A stretch of 64,000 nucleotides of DNA from positions 4,650,001-4,714,000 of the forward strand of contig JAPFFF010000012.1 in NCBI GenBank assembly GCA_039105265.1, written 5' to 3'. Of the stretch, positions 49,862 to 60,506 are shown piece after piece (positions within the stretch are counted from its first letter, which is position 1; each line of letters starts with the position of its first letter). Position numbers and translations under genes: made by a program. The notes beneath the pieces are model-generated. The model searched no databases and had not been told where the DNA came from. It saw only the letters and a program-made list of their open reading frames with translations. The stretch comes from Tritrichomonas musculus (lineage: Eukaryota > Parabasalia > Tritrichomonadida > Tritrichomonadidae).

Positions 49862-51851
49862 TTGAAATGCCTTGATTTATTAAACAGTCGTATTTCTGAA
49901 TTACGAGATGATAAAATAAAAGGGATTGATTCATTGTTAAAAAGAATGCATGATCTACAAAATAGAAAAGAAGAGCTATTTGATAAAATAACAAACTCAA
50001 AAAGAAAAATCAAGAGTTAGATAATGATTATCAAGAGTTAAATAATGATTTTCATAAGTTATATAATGAAAATCTAGAGTTACAATTAAAAACTGATAAA
50101 CAAGTATCATCCAATGAAGTTATTAGTTTTAAAGCAAAAAATCAAGCATTAAAAGAAAAAAAATCAAGAAAAAGAAGTGTAGATCAATGATTATAACATA
50201 TTAAAAACTGAAAATCAAGAACTGAAAGATAGAATTCAACATCTGCTAAATAGCATGTTAAAAGCAGAAAACAAAGATCTATTAGAGAAACAAACTGTTG
50301 GTGATATTAAAGGAGAAGAAAATGATCAGTACTCTAAACAATCAAAACGACTATCCAAAGAAAATATAAAACTAAGAGAAGACAACAAAAAATTGGCAAC
50401 TGAAAATGCTAAATTTAAATCTGATATTAATAATCTAAGCAAAGAAAACAAAAAATTAAAGAAAGAAAATCAAAAATCATCAGTAAAAGATTATAAAGAA
50501 CTTAATGAAAAGTATGAAAACTTAGAAAAGCAATTTGCAGATTTAAATAAAAGTAAACAAATATATGAAAAAAATTTAAATGATGAAAATAATTCATTGA
50601 AAAACCTTATTGCTATACTTGAACAAGAAAGATTAAAGCTTTGCTCTAGTAATGATCTTTTAGGAAAAAAAGGCAACTCTCTTGCGGCACTTAATTCAGA
50701 GAAAGAAAACAAAAATAAAAGTTTAGAAGAAGAAAACCAGCAAAAATTAAAGGAGATTAAAGATTCCAATTCTTCTTGCAAGCAACTAATTGCCAGCAAT
50801 GAACTCTTGAAAGCAAAGATTTCTGAACTTGAAAAGAAATCATTATTAAAAGATGAATTGGATATCAAATTAAAAGAGTAAGAAGAACAAATATCTCTTT
50901 TAATTAAAGCAAGCTTAAAGACAGTACAATCGCCAAGTTAATAAGTGATAATTCGCTTTTGAGAAGAGATTGTGACAGATTAAATAAGAGATCAAATAAT
51001 AATAAAAGTTTTGAAATTCTAAGTGAAGAAAATATTAAAAATCTTGAAATACTCAAAGAACTTGGATTTGGCGGATTCGGAAAAGTTCTTTTAGTTGCAC
51101 GCAAGACCATATATGCATTGAAAGTGATGATTGTAAAAGATTCCGCCACCAAAGAATTTTAGCGTTTCATTCAAGAATATGAAATATTGAACATGCTCAA
51201 TCATCCAAGCATCCTCAAGACATATGGAATGTTCTTTGGCTGTGAAAATAGTCCACCTTCAGTTCTCCTTGAATACTGTCCAAGCAGCATCAGCCAAATG
51301 ATCAAAAATAATGCACATTCACATGCAAAAATGGTCTGTTCAATTTATGAAATCGCTGAAGGAATGAGATACATACATTCTAAAAAAGTTATTCATTGTG
51401 ATCTTAAACCAGCAAATATCTTGATTTCAGCTGATGGAAAAATCAGAAATAGTGACTTCGGAATTTCAAAATTGATACAGCCAGGTGCTTCAATCTCATC
51501 ATTACAAGGAACAATTAAGTTTTCGGCACCTGAAATCATTAGAGAAGGAAAAAATTACACTGAAAAAGTTGATGTTTACTCATTCGGAGTCTTGCTCTTC
51601 TTCTTGCTTGACAGTGGAAATATGCCAAATATAAATATCATACAAATTGCTTCTGGAAAAAAGGCAGAAATTCCAAGTAGTTTTACTCTTGCTGGAATTT
51701 AAATCCAGTTGACAGGCCAAGCTTCAAAACAATCTGTGAAATTCTTGAAGCAAACAAATTTGAAATTCTTTCATTGAATGAACAGGGAAAAATTGAAGTT
51801 GAGCAATATATAAAAGCATACAAGAATGAACTTCCAAGTTACACTGATTAA
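49862..51851 (+). pseudogene. Coiled-coil TKL-type protein kinase gene with several frame breaks
   Basis: From about 49862 to 50880 pieces of a long coiled coil follow each other (RISELRDDKIKGIDSLL; ENQELDNDYQELNNDFHKL; then 50255-50881, 208 residues rich in KENKKLKKEN heptads). The kinase domain starts about 51050: LGFGGFGKVLLVA (Gly-rich loop), YALKVMIV (beta-3 Lys), then an in-frame TAG at 51160, YEILNMLNHPSILKTYGMFF, IHCDLKPANILIS, NSDFGISKLI, KFSAPEIIRE, KVDVYSFGVLLFFL. A frame change near 51700 precedes the end (NPVDRPSFKTICEILEANKF) with a stop at 51849. All catalytic motifs are intact, so decay is recent. I count about five breaks. Confidence 0.8.
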
Positions 51852-51877
51852 AATCATTAATAACAATTAATTTTTTA

Positions 51878-51912
<35 letters not shown>

Positions 51913-53539
51913 ATCTTGATCATTCAGCCATATAATTCTGATACTGTAATCAACATGACATAGCTTTAATTGGCCAACAGCCTGGAAAAGATAAAGCCGG
52001 ATTCAAAAAGCTTGTGATAAACTTTTTCAACAGGTAAAGGTCAAAACTGAACAGTTTTTTTTCTAAGAAGCTATGAAAAAATTTTTATGTTGCTTCATTT
52101 ATTTTGAATTCAATATTAAAAAAATTTTTTTTGACTGATACACTGTCGTCATCAATGAATTCTGATTTCAAAATCGTCTTTTTTATCAAAGATTTCTTGA
52201 TTATTTCAGGATTTATAAATTAATCACCCTTTCAATAGTGATTATTTAGTTTTTTTCTTTTTAAATATTTTTATTATAACCAGACTAATGAATATGGGTA
52301 TATATGCGTTAATTTCGACGGGAAAAAGCAAATAAAAGTTGATTTGATGATTAAAAAAAAAAAAAATATCTAATAGAATAAATTAAAAAAAATGAAAATG
52401 AAAAATTTCAAAATAAAATAAAAGCATTTAATTATTCATAAAACATGCTTATTGAAATTATGAATCTCATATTAATATCAATATAAAATCTTAAGCCACT
52501 ATTTTAAATTTGATGATAAGACTTATTCTAAAAGATTTTTTTAACAAGAATTCGAATTTAAAGTTAAGGAATGAATTCAAAAAAATAAAATCTGAACAAG
52601 TCTTCATACAATAAAGCTTTCTGTGGTCATTTTTAAATAAGAAAAAGAAAAGTCTATATCTTTGCAAGTTAATATTAAAAAGAAACGATAATAGTTAAAA
52701 CGTTTGAGAAATTTGCAGTTTAGATAAAAACGATCAACTTTAACCACATAACATTTTTTAAATAATGGTTTATATTGTTTCGTATCATATTTATAATTTA
52801 TAATTTATAAAAAAAAAGCAACTTTCTTATAGAATACTTAAAGTAAAATATATTTTTTTACAGTAAATAATGTCTCAAACGAATTTTTTTGTTATATTTT
52901 GAAAAGAAATCTTTTCTGTAAAAGTGTAACTTTTACTTTAAAAAGTCAATTAAATTATATTATAAAATCAAATTAAATTCAAGAAATTATAATTTATTTA
53001 TGGTTAAGAGGAGTAATATTTTAAAAAAATATAATTTATTATATTAATTAAACATAAATATATACAAATATGTATATTTTTCATTAAAAATAAAAAGTAA
53101 AATGAGGTTGGAATATTGAAAACAAAAAACATTTTGAAAAGCTCCATTGAATTTCATTGATGATTTTGAATAAAAGTATTCAATTTTAACTTGATTGTTT
53201 TTCAGAATTTTTATATACAATAAGTTTATTACATAAAAAATATTTTTAATTTATCTTGAGATTTTCATGATATTTTATTTTTCTTTTATTAAAATTATAA
53301 ATAATAATAATTGTTCATATAAATATTTTTAATGAATTAAAGCAATTAATCAAGCTTCACATTATTTTATATAATTTTGTGAGAAAAGCCCAAAATAATT
53401 AATAATATTACTAGAAAATGTATTTCAATTATATAAAAAATAAAATTATTTTTTATTTTCATGAAATAATCGAAAAGAATATAAAAATAAAATCTATAGA
53501 AATTTTGAGTGATCCTCAAAATATTTTGACCTTTATAAA
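51852..53539. other. AT-rich intergenic region with an A31 run
   Basis: An A-run at 51880-51910 follows the kinase remnant. A short protein-like stretch near 51960-52030 (HDIALIGQQPGKDKAGFKKL) is not identifiable. The rest is very AT-rich. The Mon2-like promoter must lie at its end. Confidence 0.45.
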
Positions 53540-56500
53540 ATGGAAGCTAAGTATATTACCGAATTAAAGAATGAATATAAAAAATACTCACGTTTTATGG
53601 TTCCCGAAGTAGTCCGTACCCCATCTAACGAAGCGATAACAGCATTATCTGATTCATCGTTTTCATTTCCGATAGAAAATTCTCAACATCCGATAATTAC
53701 TGCTTTTTGGCAAATTTTAGAAAACAAAAAAACGAATAAAACCAGTGCTTCATTAATTAATCTAATATGCGATTGTCTCCGACAAGAGTTAATAATCAAA
53801 GATGCTTTATCCTCAATAGTACGCAAGTTTGAAACTTTTACAGAAATCGAAGATGAAACAGCGCTTAAAATTATCAATATTTACACCACTATTATCGGCA
53901 AACACTTTTTAGACATGGATGTATTTCTATCGATTTTATCATTTATAGCTTCCCTTTGTTCCTCGCAAAGTATTTTAGTTTCCACCTCTTCAATTGCAGC
54001 TCTTAATCAAGTAATCTCCTCCTTTTTGACTTTTTCCGAAGAAACGGGCGACAACCTTACTCCAGAAAATCAAAGAAACATCGATTTATGCTATTCAATG
54101 AGCGGCGACGAAAACGTTCAATTTGCGCACCGAATTGACAAAATCATTTTTTTAATTTTGAGGGACTTTGTTCAGATATCTATCGGCAAACCGTCGCAGT
54201 GGCTTCGAATTACCAATCTCAAGTCGGACGTGAGCTACAACGTACTTACGAATGTCATTACAGAGCATTTTGAACTTTTGAAAGCACGCAAAATTTTTCA
54301 GAGGCAAATTTCGGTTGCAATGACATATGCCTATGCACGTAATGCGCCGCTATCGTTCTGCATCCTCTCTGTTGAATACATCATGAATCTCCTTCCAAAG
54401 GGCTGCGGGGTCATTTTCTCGGCGTACGTTCGCGACATTCGAAAAGAATCGCCGCGACTGCAAAATGCGTTAGTTTTCTTCAGAATTTTTTTGTTCAGAA
54501 ATTTGTCTATCGTTGTCAACTTTTGTCTCAAATGTGACCAGAACGCTAACTTGCTATCGGCAATGATAGCGGGATTCAGAATGCTCATGGAGGACGTTGA
54601 GAACGATCCAGATATTCACAAAATTGACCTCTCTTTGTCACCTAGAAACCCGGACTGGCTGCCGCCTCCAAGGCGCCACTCCTCTAGCATCAACTCGAGC
54701 GGAAGCACGGCCAGCGTCGAGCGTCTAACCTTGAGGGACGCAACTAGTGGATCAGCTTCATCAAACCTCTCTAAAAACGGAAGCTCAAACAACCTCCTGA
54801 AGAGGAGCGGAAGCAGCTCAAGCTTGGCTGGCGGAAACCCAGAGAAAACGAGCATCATAGCTGAGCAAGGTGAAATTAATATACCTTCATTGAACGGTCC
54901 AAACCGCCTGACAAACTCGGAGTTCTCGTTGGCGCCACAGGGGCCCTCTTTGTTGGGGCAGGGGACCATTAACTCGTTGAATGCGGCCATGAGCCGGAGA
55001 GCGCTGAGTGAAATGGTGTCAAACGATTCCGACTCAAATGTTTTGACGGTTAAATTGACCTCTCAAGGCATTTATTCAGGTGAATTTAACGTGTCAGCGC
55101 CGATAGAGGTGTCAATCTTCTTCGTCGTCTCCTGCTACAAGGCTGCAAACAACGCCCTGAAGATCCTCGTGTCCCGCACTTGGGCGGACTTGCTTTACAT
55201 CTTCCAGGTCGCCGCGTCCGTCGTCAGCGGCAAGTCGTGCTACCACCTGATGCAGGGCCTCCACTCGCTCGTTGTCCTGACAAACGAGCTGATGCTCGAC
55301 GACGCCCGCGCGTCTGCAATCAACACTTTTTGCTCAATTTTGGTTGAGACAAAAGGACCTGAGAGTGATGAAGTGACCAAAACGGCCTACTTGACGGTTT
55401 CTTCTGCCATTGAGACAGCACCTTCTGTCTTCAAAGATAACTGGAATAAACTGATAACCGTTTTGGCCAGGTTTTTGTGGCGTCCTCAGAATTTTAAGTT
55501 CACTCAGAATTTGCCTTTGAAACAGATCATTGAAATAATTCAATCGCTCTTCTCCGTTAACGATGGAAACGTCCAAATATCAGAATGGTCCAATTCACTC
55601 TTGGCCGACATCATCCTTGCGAACATCTCCAAGTTCAAGGAGATTTGGAGTGAAGTTGAGGAGCCATTCTTGCTTGAGATCATCAATTCTGACACCCAGA
55701 ACGAGTCTTTGAATGCATTTTTTGAGATAATTAAAGACGGTTTTACAAAAGAAAGTGAGAAACAACTTTGTGTGACAATCGATAAACTTTTGAGTGGTAA
55801 CTATTTCGACCCTGAAACACGAGGGAAAATGCTCAGTCGCATTCATTCTCTTCTCTCCCAGAATGGAAGGATTGTCAATGAAGGATGGCCTGAGTTATTG
55901 AATTCATTGTCACCCAAAAACTTCGAAGATGACGTTGATTGTCTTCACACTTCCTTCAATTGTTTGCAGCTCATTTGCAGCGACATTCTTTTCTCTCTTG
56001 GAAATGAAGTTCAAATGAAAATCATCGATTTATCGATCGCTTTTGTCAATCAGCAAACTGACATAAACGTCTCTCTTTCTGCTTCCGGACTTCTTTGGAA
56101 TTTGTCGTCTGTTGCAAAGACGCCTGATCAATGGAAGAGGATCTTTAAGCTTTCTTATCCTTTGATTGGTGATCTCCGAAACGACGTCTCTCTTTGCGCT
56201 GTCAACACATTTTTCTCCCTTCTAATTAGTAACAGTGCAACCCTTGATAACTCTGTCATTAAGTACGTTATTGGCGACCTTTCTGAGAAGATTCTCGACA
56301 TCTTAGTTGAAGATCGTCCAGATAACGAATCAACTCAACAATCTGCCTTTCACGAGCTCGTTCATTGTGCTAGCAATCTCTGGTCTCAAATTTCTGAAGT
56401 TGTTGAAAATCAAGAAAAAATTTGGGCACGAATGATTACTGAGCATGAGAAGTTTGTCATGAGATGCAAAAAGCAAGAGATTGTAATTGCTTCTTTGTTG

Positions 56501-57559
56501 TTTTATGAAGAAATCTTTCAGTGTGAGAATTTCACGGATGATTTGTTCATTCTAACTTTTGACTCATTAGACCGAATCATTCAATTTTTCATTGAAAATA
56601 ATGACCCTAATTCGCCTATCTACGGATCGTTAGGAAAGATGATTCGTGTCTCCTTGCCTGCAATGAAGAAGAGAATGAACATGACATTCCTTAAAAGATG
56701 GCTGAACATCATTGAAAAATTGATTTTTGAATTGGAAAGTGGTCCTTGTCTTCCTCCAACAGCTCACAAGTCTCTTGATGCTCTTGATCTTCTTTTCCCT
56801 TTGGACACTGATTTGACGCTTGTTCTTTATGAGTCGCTTGTTAGAATTGCTTCTTCTCATCACAAGAAAGAAGAAGAAGAATCAAATGAAAACAATAGAC
56901 TTGCTGAAGTTGCCGTTGATCACATGTGTTTGATTTGTAAGAAAAAAGTGCCACAAGAAATTTTGGCTACTTTATTCATCATGTCAAAAAGTTTGTTCAA
57001 ATTGAAAGAGGCAAGAAAACTCGTTTTGGACTTCGTGTCAAGTGACATTCCTGTCAATGATGACATGGTTGAAAACATCAGTCATTCATTGATGGAGCTC
57101 GGAAGAGACAATCCTGATTTGGCCGGGAAAACAGCAAATATTGTTTTGAATACGTTTTTGAAAACTTCTGATGAGACAAAAATTGAGTTTATTAATAGCT
57201 ACTCTAATTGTTATAAAGCTTTGTTTGGTTTGTGGTTGTTGTATTTGAATCCTGAAAGTTCGAAGTTCGATGAAAATACTGCTAAGCTTTGCACTGCAAA
57301 AGTCGTGGAGAAACTCGAGGCTTTCTTGGATCAGAGAACAAATGACAACAAAACGATTTTCGAAGTGTTGAAGTTCGTATCTGAAACGCCAACCCTCGGC
57401 TCGTGTTTTAATGCTGCTAATCAAACTAACTCTGATTTTGCACATATTTATTCGTTCTTGCCTCAGGTGGCTGACCTGGTCTTCACCGAGGATGACCAAA
57501 TAAAATATCTTGTTCGGAATGTTATTCTAGTCGTCTACAAGAAACAGTTGCCTGTATAG
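53540..57559 (+). CDS. Mon2-like protein (DCB-HUS family without Sec7 domain)
   Basis: 1339 residues from an ATG. Residues ~1-165 match the DCB domain of Mon2/BIG proteins (FITELKNEYKK-like start: MEAKYITELKNEYKKYSRFM; IITAFWQILENK; SSIAALNQVISSFLTF). Residues ~200-360 match HUS (ILRDFVQISIGKPSQWLRIT, then APLSFCILSVEYIMNLLP and a VFFRIFLFRNLSIV segment). A Ser/Asn-rich linker (~363-500) and long helical repeats follow. No Sec7 (ARF exchange) domain exists, which separates Mon2 from BIG/GBF1. Mon2 works at the trans-Golgi/endosome in ARF-dependent sorting. It is shorter than animal/fungal Mon2 (~1,640-1,720). The 54.6-55.35 kb part is strikingly GC-rich compared with both ends. The gene is uninterrupted. 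Confidence 0.78.
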   Translation: MEAKYITELKNEYKKYSRFMVPEVVRTPSNEAITALSDSSFSFPIENSQHPIITAFWQILENKKTNKTSASLINLICDCLRQELIIKDALSSIVRKFETFTEIEDETALKIINIYTTIIGKHFLDMDVFLSILSFIASLCSSQSILVSTSSIAALNQVISSFLTFSEETGDNLTPENQRNIDLCYSMSGDENVQFAHRIDKIIFLILRDFVQISIGKPSQWLRITNLKSDVSYNVLTNVITEHFELLKARKIFQRQISVAMTYAYARNAPLSFCILSVEYIMNLLPKGCGVIFSAYVRDIRKESPRLQNALVFFRIFLFRNLSIVVNFCLKCDQNANLLSAMIAGFRMLMEDVENDPDIHKIDLSLSPRNPDWLPPPRRHSSSINSSGSTASVERLTLRDATSGSASSNLSKNGSSNNLLKRSGSSSSLAGGNPEKTSIIAEQGEINIPSLNGPNRLTNSEFSLAPQGPSLLGQGTINSLNAAMSRRALSEMVSNDSDSNVLTVKLTSQGIYSGEFNVSAPIEVSIFFVVSCYKAANNALKILVSRTWADLLYIFQVAASVVSGKSCYHLMQGLHSLVVLTNELMLDDARASAINTFCSILVETKGPESDEVTKTAYLTVSSAIETAPSVFKDNWNKLITVLARFLWRPQNFKFTQNLPLKQIIEIIQSLFSVNDGNVQISEWSNSLLADIILANISKFKEIWSEVEEPFLLEIINSDTQNESLNAFFEIIKDGFTKESEKQLCVTIDKLLSGNYFDPETRGKMLSRIHSLLSQNGRIVNEGWPELLNSLSPKNFEDDVDCLHTSFNCLQLICSDILFSLGNEVQMKIIDLSIAFVNQQTDINVSLSASGLLWNLSSVAKTPDQWKRIFKLSYPLIGDLRNDVSLCAVNTFFSLLISNSATLDNSVIKYVIGDLSEKILDILVEDRPDNESTQQSAFHELVHCASNLWSQISEVVENQEKIWARMITEHEKFVMRCKKQEIVIASLLFYEEIFQCENFTDDLFILTFDSLDRIIQFFIENNDPNSPIYGSLGKMIRVSLPAMKKRMNMTFLKRWLNIIEKLIFELESGPCLPPTAHKSLDALDLLFPLDTDLTLVLYESLVRIASSHHKKEEEESNENNRLAEVAVDHMCLICKKKVPQEILATLFIMSKSLFKLKEARKLVLDFVSSDIPVNDDMVENISHSLMELGRDNPDLAGKTANIVLNTFLKTSDETKIEFINSYSNCYKALFGLWLLYLNPESSKFDENTAKLCTAKVVEKLEAFLDQRTNDNKTIFEVLKFVSETPTLGSCFNAANQTNSDFAHIYSFLPQVADLVFTEDDQIKYLVRNVILVVYKKQLPV

Positions 57560-58236
57560 CTTTAAAAAAAAAAAAAAAAATAAAAAAAATAATGTTTATT
57601 GCTTATTTAAAAAAGTATCTTCATTTATAATTCCTTTTATTATTATTATTTATTTATTCTTTATCTGTAATAAAAATGAGATACTTTTATTTGTTCTAAA
57701 GCTGTATTGTAAAAAAAAAAAAAGTAATATAGAATTGAAATAAATATCAGTGTTTTTTCGTTTGATATATTGATGTTTTAATCAAATGATATATATTAGC
57801 TGATCAATAATTAACTTATACTTTTTACAGTTGTTCAACTTTTATAATGAAAAAATCAATTTTCGAAACAAAAAAAAAAAGAATGAATGATTTTTTCTCT
57901 ATTTTGAGAAAATTTTGAAATTAATTTATAATTTTAGATTACTTTATTTGGTATCCTAGTGCAGAATTTACTATTGAACTAAAACTTATTGCTCAGATTT
58001 ATATCTCAAAAATAGCAAATGGTTTTAATAGTTTTTTAAAGATTTTATTCTTTATTATTTCATTGAATTTGAGAATTTATGAATAAAGAATCGGTAAAAA
58101 GCTGGTAACGCTGGAAACAAGTGGATAACGGTGAAATGATACATTGAATTTTTACAAATCATTTGAAATTCTTTAATTTCATTTTTCTTGCATGTAAAAA
58201 AACGAACTTTGTAATCCACTTGGTTTATCTCTGCAG
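57560..58236. other. AT-rich spacer, probably holding the decayed start of the next kinase
   Basis: No start codon or Gly-rich loop for the kinase at 58237 is recognisable here. Several A-runs lie at 57568-57725. Confidence 0.4.
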
Positions 58237-59840
58237 AGAATGTCAACGACAATCAAAAATACGGAGCTAAAATTCTGAACACTGGCATTGGATTTGATGG
58301 ACGAGAACAAATGATATTTCTTCGTGAAGCATCGCTGCGCCAGAAGCTTGATCATCCTGCAATTTTTAAATTTAAAGGAATTAATTTCAAGTCTTTAAAA
58401 AATCCAACAGAATCCAATCCCACAATTTTAACAGAATATCTCCCTCACGTTTCATTAAAGGACAACCTCGACAAAGAAAATACATGTATGTCTGACATAG
58501 AATTGGATGGCTCGAAGAAATTCATCATGCTATTAGGAATATCAGATGCAATGCAATATTTGCACAAAAGTGGTGTAATTCACCGCGACCTCAAACAAGG
58601 AAACGTTTTAACAGATGAAAATTACTTCCCTCGTGTCTGTGACTTCGGGTTCTCTCGTTACTTTCTTTTTTCACTTACAAATTCAATGGAATTGACAATG
58701 ACAAGTCAATTAGGTACCCCGATGTAGATGGCCCCGGAAATACTGCTTGGTGAAGAGAAATTATGTCCAGGCGTTGATGTCTACGCGTTTGGAATGCTGG
58801 CTTATGAAATCGTTACAGGAAAAGTGCCATACAACGAACTAGGCGATATTACATCATTCATGCTTGCTACAAAAGTGATGTCAGGCTATCGTCCAAAGTT
58901 TGCACCAAATGTCCCAGAGAAGATGCAAAAACTGATTGAAAAGTGTTGGAGCGATAAACCAAGCGATCGTCCATCGTTCGATTATATCTTTAAAACTCTA
59001 TCGAGTGACTTCTCGTATTTAGATGAAGCTGTCGATGAAGAAGGAATTGGCATGTACACCAGCACACTGAATGAGGAGGGAAGAGACAGGAAAGACATGA
59101 AAGCAGCAGAACTTGAGTCAATCGTTGTCAGTTTACAGAGCCAAATTAATGAACTGAAGGGAAAGTGCCGCGGCTACGAGATCCTCCAGTCAACAGATGA
59201 ACGCTTCATTTATGGACTTGAAAAAATCCATGGCACAGAAGCAAACATTTCTTCTTTGGAACAATCATCAGAAAGATGTAACTGTTATGCATCATACCTC
59301 CTCGGTTTTCTATACGAAGGAAGGAAGGTTGTCTCTAGTGATCCTCAAAAGTCCCTTGCTTTCTATGGAAAATCAGGTCAACAAGGATTCAAGAGGATAC
59401 CTAATTACGGAGAGGGAAGAGGAGTCGAACAAAGTTATGAGAAAGCAAATGAATATTACCAGAAAGTAATAGATCGCGGAAATACAAATACAAAGAACTA
59501 TCTAAGCATTTTTTGCGAAGAAGGAATAGGAGTCGAACAGAATTATAAGAAAGCAATTGAATATTATCAGAAAGCAATCGATCTCGGAGATTCAGATGCA
59601 ATGAACAATCTAGGCGATCTTAATAAAAAAAGAAGAGGATTCAAGCAAAGTTATGAGAAAGCAGTTGAATATTACAAGAAAGCATCATTATACCGAAATG
59701 ATAATGCAATAAAAAACCTATACAATCTTTATCATGAAGGAAAGATAAGTCAAACAGAATATTCAGGAATCAATTGAATATTACTAGAAAGAAGCTGATT
59801 GTGGATATGCAATTGAGAGTTTCAAAAGATTCAAAAACTA
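58237..59840 (+). pseudogene. Protein kinase - Sel1 repeat gene with stop in the activation segment
   Basis: The frame from 58237 carries QKYGAKIL (beta-3 Lys), REASLRQKLDHPAIFKFKGI, YLHKSGVIHRDLKQGNVLT and VCDFGFSR. It then stops: the activation segment reads GTPM-TAG-MAPE, with the TAG at 58725 where kinases have Tyr (GTPxYMAPE). The same frame continues with VDVYAFGMLAYEIVTGKVPY and DRPSFDYIFKTL. A short coiled coil and about four Sel1 repeats follow (ANEYYQKVIDRGNTNTKNYL, AIEYYQKAIDLGDSDAMNNL), to a stop at 59775. Further Sel1-like residues in another frame run to ~59840. HRD and DFG are intact. The N-lobe start is missing. TKL kinases with Sel1 tails are common in trichomonads. Confidence 0.8.
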
Positions 59841-60506
59841 AAAATTCTTTGTTAAATACCAACAGACATTTTATCCAATAGAGTGTATTTTTTATTTCAA
59901 TAAATAAACAAAATTATTTTAGACATTTTTTTTATTCAGCTACTTCTTTTTATTCATCAAAAAAAAGTTTAAAAGATCACTCAAATTTGTGAATAATTGA
60001 TCATATTATTCTATTTTGGAGGTATCAACATCATGATCATTTATGAGCTAGTAAGCTTTGCATATCATCCTAAACATAAAAAGTTGATCGTTATTCAAAC
60101 TTATTCGGTTTTAATTGAATTCAAATGTGAGAAGCTTACTTTAATTATGTCTTCAATGCATTCTTCAATCACATTGAGTGAAAGAATCTCAAAATCATTT
60201 AAATAATTGAATAAAATGCATTTCTGAAATATTAAATGATCTTTTTTTAATTTCATGCAATTTCAAAGAAGTTCATAAGTACAAAGGGAGAATTTTTGTT
60301 CAATTTGTTGATCGTAAAATATTAATTAAAAAGAAAGAAGTAAATTACACTTCTGAAATCCTTTGAAAATGCATGAAATTAAAGTAGTAAATATTTTGTG
60401 AAACTTTCATCTGAACTTTCTTATTATATATAAATTCACAATCAAATTAAAAAAGAAAAACTTTATTAAATTTTATTTATAAACAAAAAAAAGATAAAAT
60501 AAAAAA
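59841..60506. other. AT-rich spacer
   Basis: Between the kinase-Sel1 locus and the USP 3' end. A 69-codon frame near 60000-60206 has no recognised family. Nothing else seen. Confidence 0.4.

Noticed and set aside
58238-58252. 3' splice site before the kinase N-lobe (CTCTGCAG)
   Set aside because: It lacks the trichomonad ACTAAC...AG motif and no upstream exon with a Gly-rich loop is visible.
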